Shown: positions 60,876 to 64,000 of the stretch, in pieces
Layout: the number at the start of each line of letters is the position of its first letter
How positions within the stretch are numbered: the stretch's first letter is position 1
DNA from: Pseudonocardia sp. N23
GTDB taxonomy: Bacteria; Actinomycetota; Actinomycetes; Mycobacteriales; Pseudonocardiaceae
Reading direction: 5' to 3'
Assembly: GCF_002583555.1 (NCBI RefSeq)
Contig: NZ_BEGX01000052.1
Span: 452,068 to 516,067 of the forward strand
DNA: 64,000 bases
Made by a program: the position numbers and the translations under genes
Notes under the pieces: model-generated
What the model saw: only the letters and a program-made list of their open reading frames with translations
Databases searched by the model: none
What the model was told of the DNA's origin: nothing

Positions 60876-63800
60876 GCGACGTGCCGCGGCTGGGCGTCGG
60901 GATCCCGCTGGTCGGCCGCCGTGACGAGCTGCGCGCACTCTCCGCCGCTCTCGACGCGGCCGCCGCCGGGACGGCTGGTGCCGTCCTGCTGGCGGGCGAA
61001 GCCGGGGTCGGGAAGACACGGCTGGTCGCCGAGACCGTCGGCAGGGCGCACGCGGCCGGGTTCGCCGTCCTCACCGGACGGTGCCTGGACACGGGCGAGG
61101 CCACACTGCCGTACCTGCCGTTCACCGAGGCGTTGCGCGTCCTGGCCACCGACCGTCCGGATCTGGTCGACGCCCATCCGCCGCTGCACCGGCTGCTGCC
61201 GGGGTCGCGGCCCCGGGAGGAGGTCAGCGCCGGCGAGCGCGACCTCGGTCAGCTGCGGGTGTTCGACGCGGTGCTGTCGGTGTTGGAGCAGCGCTCGGCG
61301 CAGGACCCGGTGCTGCTGGTGCTGGAGGACGTCCACTGGGCCGACACGTCCAGCCGCGACCTGCTGGTGTTCCTCGCCTCGCGGCTGGGAGCGCAGCGGC
61401 TGCTGGTGATGGCGAGCTACCGGGGCGACGACCTGCACCGTCGGCACCCGTTGCGCCCCTTGCTCGCCGAGCTGGTGCGGCTGCCCGCGGTGGCCCGCGT
61501 GGAGCTGGGCGCACTCGGGGTCGCCGACGCGGAGGAGCTGGTCCGCGAGCTCGCCGACGGCGCGTTGACCGACCAGGAGATCGCCCGGATCGCCCGGCGC
61601 AGCGAGGGCAACGCGTTCTTCGCCGAGGAGCTCGTCTCAGCCTCCGACGAGGGGGTGCCCGACGGGCTGGCCGAGGTGTTGCTGGCCCGGCTCGACCGGG
61701 TCACCCCGGAGGCGCGGCGGGTGCTGCGGGCGGCGTCGGTGGCGGGCCGGCGGGTGCGGCACGACCGGCTGGCGGCGGTGCTCGACCTGGGTGTCGACGA
61801 GCTGGAGACAGCGCTGCGCTCCACCGTCGCGCACCACATCCTGGTGCCGGAGCCGGGTGGCCGGTCGGTCACGGCGTCGGACACCTACGTGTTCCGGCAC
61901 GCCCTGCTGCACGAGGCCGTCTACCAGGACCTGCTGCCCGGTGAGCGCAGCAGGCTGCACGCCGCGTTCGCCGCGCTGCTGTCCCCGGGCGGGGACCGCG
62001 ACGAGCCGGGCGCCGTCGCCGAGCTCGCCCATCACGCGCTCGCGGCGCACGACCTGCCGTTGGCGTTGTCGGCGTCGGTGCGCGCAGCCGACGAGGCCGA
62101 CCGGCGCGGCGGCCCGGCCGAGGTGCTGCTGCATGCCGAGCGGGCGCTGAGCCTCTGGGCGGCGGTGCCCGACGCGCACGAGGTCACCGGCGCCACCGAG
62201 ATCACGATCACGCGGTGGGCGGCATGGGCGGCCGCGGCCACGGGCGACCCCGACCGCGGGGTGGCGCTGGCGCGGCGGTCCGTCGAGCTGGCCGACCGCG
62301 AGCACGACCCGCTCCAGGCGGCCGACCTGCGCGTCCGCTACGCGTTGCGGATGCTGGAGCTGGGTGAGGGTGAGGAGCCGCGGCGCGTCGTCGGCGAGGC
62401 GCTGGAGCTGTACGCGGACGCACCGCCGTCGGGTGACCTGGCGTGGGCGCACGCGGTCGCGGCCCGGTCGGCGATGCGGCTCGACGACATCGCCGACGCC
62501 GGCAGCCGGGCCTACGTGGCGTTGCAGGTGGCGTGTGAGGTCGTCGAGCGCGGGCTCGACGGACACGACGACGCCGTCGCCGCGCAGGCCGACGCGCTGG
62601 TCACGCTCTCGGTGTGCGAGGAGGCGCTGGGGCGCGACGAGGCGGCGCGCGGCCGGCTGGCCGAGGCCAAGGAGCTGGCGCGGACCTCGGGAAACCTGGG
62701 CGTCGAGCTGCGGACGTTCTTCAACACCGGCATCTCCCTGCTCGACGCGGGCCGGCTCGGGGAGGCGGCCGCCGAGTTCGCCGCGGGTGAGGAACGGGCC
62801 GTCGCGACCGGGACGACGTGGAGCAGCTACGGGCTGGAGCTGCGGGTGGCGCACGTGCTGGCCGCCCACATGCGGGGCGACTGGGACGACGCGGAGGCGT
62901 CGGCGCGGATGGGCGTGGCCGCGGTGTCGGAGACGGTGGCCACGCGGGTGGCCGCGGCGGCGTTGCTCACCGAGGTGGGACGGGGCCGGTTCGACGCGGC
63001 GGAGCGCCGGCTCTCGGGGTTGTCGGCCACCCGTCCCACCGACGACCAGGTGCTCCTGCTGCTCGGGCAGGCCGGCGCGGAGTCGGCGCTGTGGCGCGGG
63101 GAGCCGCGGCGGGCGCTCGAGCGCATCGCCTCCGCCCGCGAGGGCCTGCTGGCCTGGGATCCGCACCATCTGGCCGGGATCATGCTGTGCGCCATCGGCG
63201 TCGCCGCCTTCGCCGACCTCGCCGCCGGCGGCACGATGGATCGCGGCGAGGCGGTGACCGGGGCCTGCGAGCTGGCCGCAGCGGGGCGGGAGGCGGCCGC
63301 GAAGGGCACCCCGCGGGGAGCGCAGCTGGGCGTCGAGGGGCTGGCGTGGCTGGCCCGGATCGAGGCGGAGCTGGCCCGCGCCCGCGGCGACGTCGAGGCG
63401 CCGCAGCGATGGGCGGACGTCGTCGAGGCGTTCGGGTACGGCGACCGCTACCGGCAGGCGCTGGCCCGTCGCCGGCGGGCGGAGGCGCTGCTGCTGGGCG
63501 CGCCCCCCGATACCGGCGCCGTCGTCGGGGGCGGCGGAGGGAGCGGCGGAGGGAGCGGCGGAGGGGGCGAGCCGGTCCGCCGCGCCGAGGCCGCCGACGA
63601 GCTCCGCCGCGCCCTCGCGACCGCGACCGAGCTCGGTGCGGCGCCGCTGGCCGCCGCGGTCCGCGACCTGGCCGACCGGGCCGGGGTGGCACTCGCAGCG
63701 ACCGACGGTTCCGCTCCCGTACGTGACGTCCTCACCCCGCGCGAGCGGTCGGTGCTGGAGCTGGTCGCGGGCGGGCGGACCAACCGGCAGGTCGGCGCCG

Positions 63801-63922
63801 AGCTGTTCATCAGCGAGAAGACCGTCAGCGTCCACCTGTCCCGGGTGATGGCCAAGCTGGGCGCCGCGAGCCGCACCGAGGCGGTGTCGCTGGCCTGGTC
63901 GCGAGGTCTGCTCGGTCCCTGA
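60872..63922 (+). CDS. Large ATP-binding LuxR-family (LAL) regulator
   Basis: 1016-residue STAND-type transcription regulator. P-loop GEAGVGKT at 42-49, Walker B VLLVLEDVHWAD at about 147-158, winged-helix and TPR-like helical repeats in the middle, and a C-terminal LuxR helix-turn-helix at 954-1016 (LTPRERSVLELVAGGRTNRQ, SEKTVSVHLSRVMAKL). Before the DNA-binding part is a flexible Gly/Ser linker (about 884-900) encoded by 12-bp tandem repeats. ATG overlaps the upstream small gene's stop. Related proteins activate carbohydrate or secondary-metabolite genes; the target here is unknown. Confidence 0.92.
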   Translation: MSDVPRLGVGIPLVGRRDELRALSAALDAAAAGTAGAVLLAGEAGVGKTRLVAETVGRAHAAGFAVLTGRCLDTGEATLPYLPFTEALRVLATDRPDLVDAHPPLHRLLPGSRPREEVSAGERDLGQLRVFDAVLSVLEQRSAQDPVLLVLEDVHWADTSSRDLLVFLASRLGAQRLLVMASYRGDDLHRRHPLRPLLAELVRLPAVARVELGALGVADAEELVRELADGALTDQEIARIARRSEGNAFFAEELVSASDEGVPDGLAEVLLARLDRVTPEARRVLRAASVAGRRVRHDRLAAVLDLGVDELETALRSTVAHHILVPEPGGRSVTASDTYVFRHALLHEAVYQDLLPGERSRLHAAFAALLSPGGDRDEPGAVAELAHHALAAHDLPLALSASVRAADEADRRGGPAEVLLHAERALSLWAAVPDAHEVTGATEITITRWAAWAAAATGDPDRGVALARRSVELADREHDPLQAADLRVRYALRMLELGEGEEPRRVVGEALELYADAPPSGDLAWAHAVAARSAMRLDDIADAGSRAYVALQVACEVVERGLDGHDDAVAAQADALVTLSVCEEALGRDEAARGRLAEAKELARTSGNLGVELRTFFNTGISLLDAGRLGEAAAEFAAGEERAVATGTTWSSYGLELRVAHVLAAHMRGDWDDAEASARMGVAAVSETVATRVAAAALLTEVGRGRFDAAERRLSGLSATRPTDDQVLLLLGQAGAESALWRGEPRRALERIASAREGLLAWDPHHLAGIMLCAIGVAAFADLAAGGTMDRGEAVTGACELAAAGREAAAKGTPRGAQLGVEGLAWLARIEAELARARGDVEAPQRWADVVEAFGYGDRYRQALARRRRAEALLLGAPPDTGAVVGGGGGSGGGSGGGGEPVRRAEAADELRRALATATELGAAPLAAAVRDLADRAGVALAATDGSAPVRDVLTPRERSVLELVAGGRTNRQVGAELFISEKTVSVHLSRVMAKLGAASRTEAVSLAWSRGLLGP
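63531..63566. repeat. Three 12-bp tandem repeats encoding a Gly/Ser linker
   Basis: The unit GCGGCGGAGGGA (the last copy ends in G) is repeated three times in frame in the LAL regulator, giving GGGS-type linker residues. Confidence 0.85.
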
Positions 63923-63933
63923 CCGCCCGCCTG

Positions 63934-63953
63934 TACCCGCGAGTAACTATGCT
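63934..63953 (+). promoter_or_regulatory. Promoter with near-palindromic site before a truncated gene
   Basis: TACCCGCGAGTA (about 63934-63945) is an inverted repeat with one mismatch, of the kind bound by TetR-type repressors. It is followed by a -10-like TATGCT at 63948-63953. It probably drives the gene starting at 63992. Confidence 0.4.
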
Positions 63954-63991
63954 CGGTGAGCGACTGCTCACACCAGTACGGGAGGACGGCG

Positions 63992-64000
63992 ATGACGCCG
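63992..64000 (+). CDS. Start of an unidentified gene (truncated by window)
   Basis: ATG at 63992 has a GGGAGGA ribosome site about eight bases upstream and a promoter-like region before it, but only three codons (M-T-P) are in the window. Function unknown. Confidence 0.5.

Overview
This is high-GC actinobacterial chromosome, most likely from Pseudonocardia or a relative in the Pseudonocardiales. The reasons are strong G/C bias at third codon positions, frequent GTG starts with AGGAGG-type ribosome sites, a complete mce lipid-import locus, the hadA-hadB dehydratase pair between rpmG and tRNA-Trp, a mycofactocin-type alcohol dehydrogenase, an R2-like ligand-binding oxidase and a Zur-controlled zinc-free ribosomal protein set. 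I see no insertion sequence, prophage, CRISPR array or integrase. This is core chromosome, with lineage-specific genes inserted between translation operons.

Layout. At 1-1.35 kb is the end of an MFS exporter, convergent with map. From 1.36 to 14.2 kb the minus strand carries the fused S10-spc operon (rpsJ-rplC-rplD-rplW-rplB-rpsS-rplV-rpsC-rplP-rpmC-rpsQ-rplN-rplX-rplE-rpsZ-rpsH-rplF-rplR-rpsE-rpmD-rplO-secY-adk-map). The str operon (rpsL-rpsG-fusA-tuf) follows at 14.6-18.9 kb and rpoB-rpoC at 19.65-27.1 kb. A plus-strand AMP-dependent acyl-CoA ligase lies at 27.8-29.5 kb and rplJ-rplL at 29.5-30.6 kb. From 30.85 to 42.5 kb runs a compact mce operon: ATPase, two YrbE permeases, MceA to MceF and two Mce-associated proteins. 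At 42.7-45.7 kb an oxidative trio (NDMA-type alcohol dehydrogenase, R2lox, MpaB-family oxygenase) forms one minus-strand unit. At 45.9-51.7 kb are a divergent two-component system, an SCP2-like protein, small unknowns, a MocR regulator and alpha-methylacyl-CoA racemase. At 51.7-57.8 kb is the syntenic block tRNA-Thr/tRNA-Met/rpmG/hadA/hadB ... tRNA-Trp/secE/nusG/rplK/rplA, with an aminotransferase on the plus strand. At 57.9-60.4 kb a divergent, Zur-box-centred island encodes cysteine-free S14, L28, S18, L33 and L32 plus the hibernation-factor-recruiting protein MRF. A large LuxR/LAL ATPase regulator closes the window.

How it works together. Most genes make the ribosome, its elongation factors, Sec translocon parts and the RNA polymerase core. 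The interleaved accessory genes concern lipids: Mce uptake, acyl-CoA ligase, racemase, SCP2 and HadAB. Zinc status is addressed twice: zinc-binding S14 (rpsZ) and L33 (57.4 kb) have cysteine-free counterparts in the Zur island.

Most notable: an L4 protein with an extra C-terminal domain; NusG with a repeat-built acidic N-terminus; a 23-bp element shared by the S10 and str leaders; the R2lox/MpaB/alcohol dehydrogenase operon; and an 18-bp inverted repeat bracketing the two-component system. Everything was read by eye from sequence and family knowledge; no database search was run.
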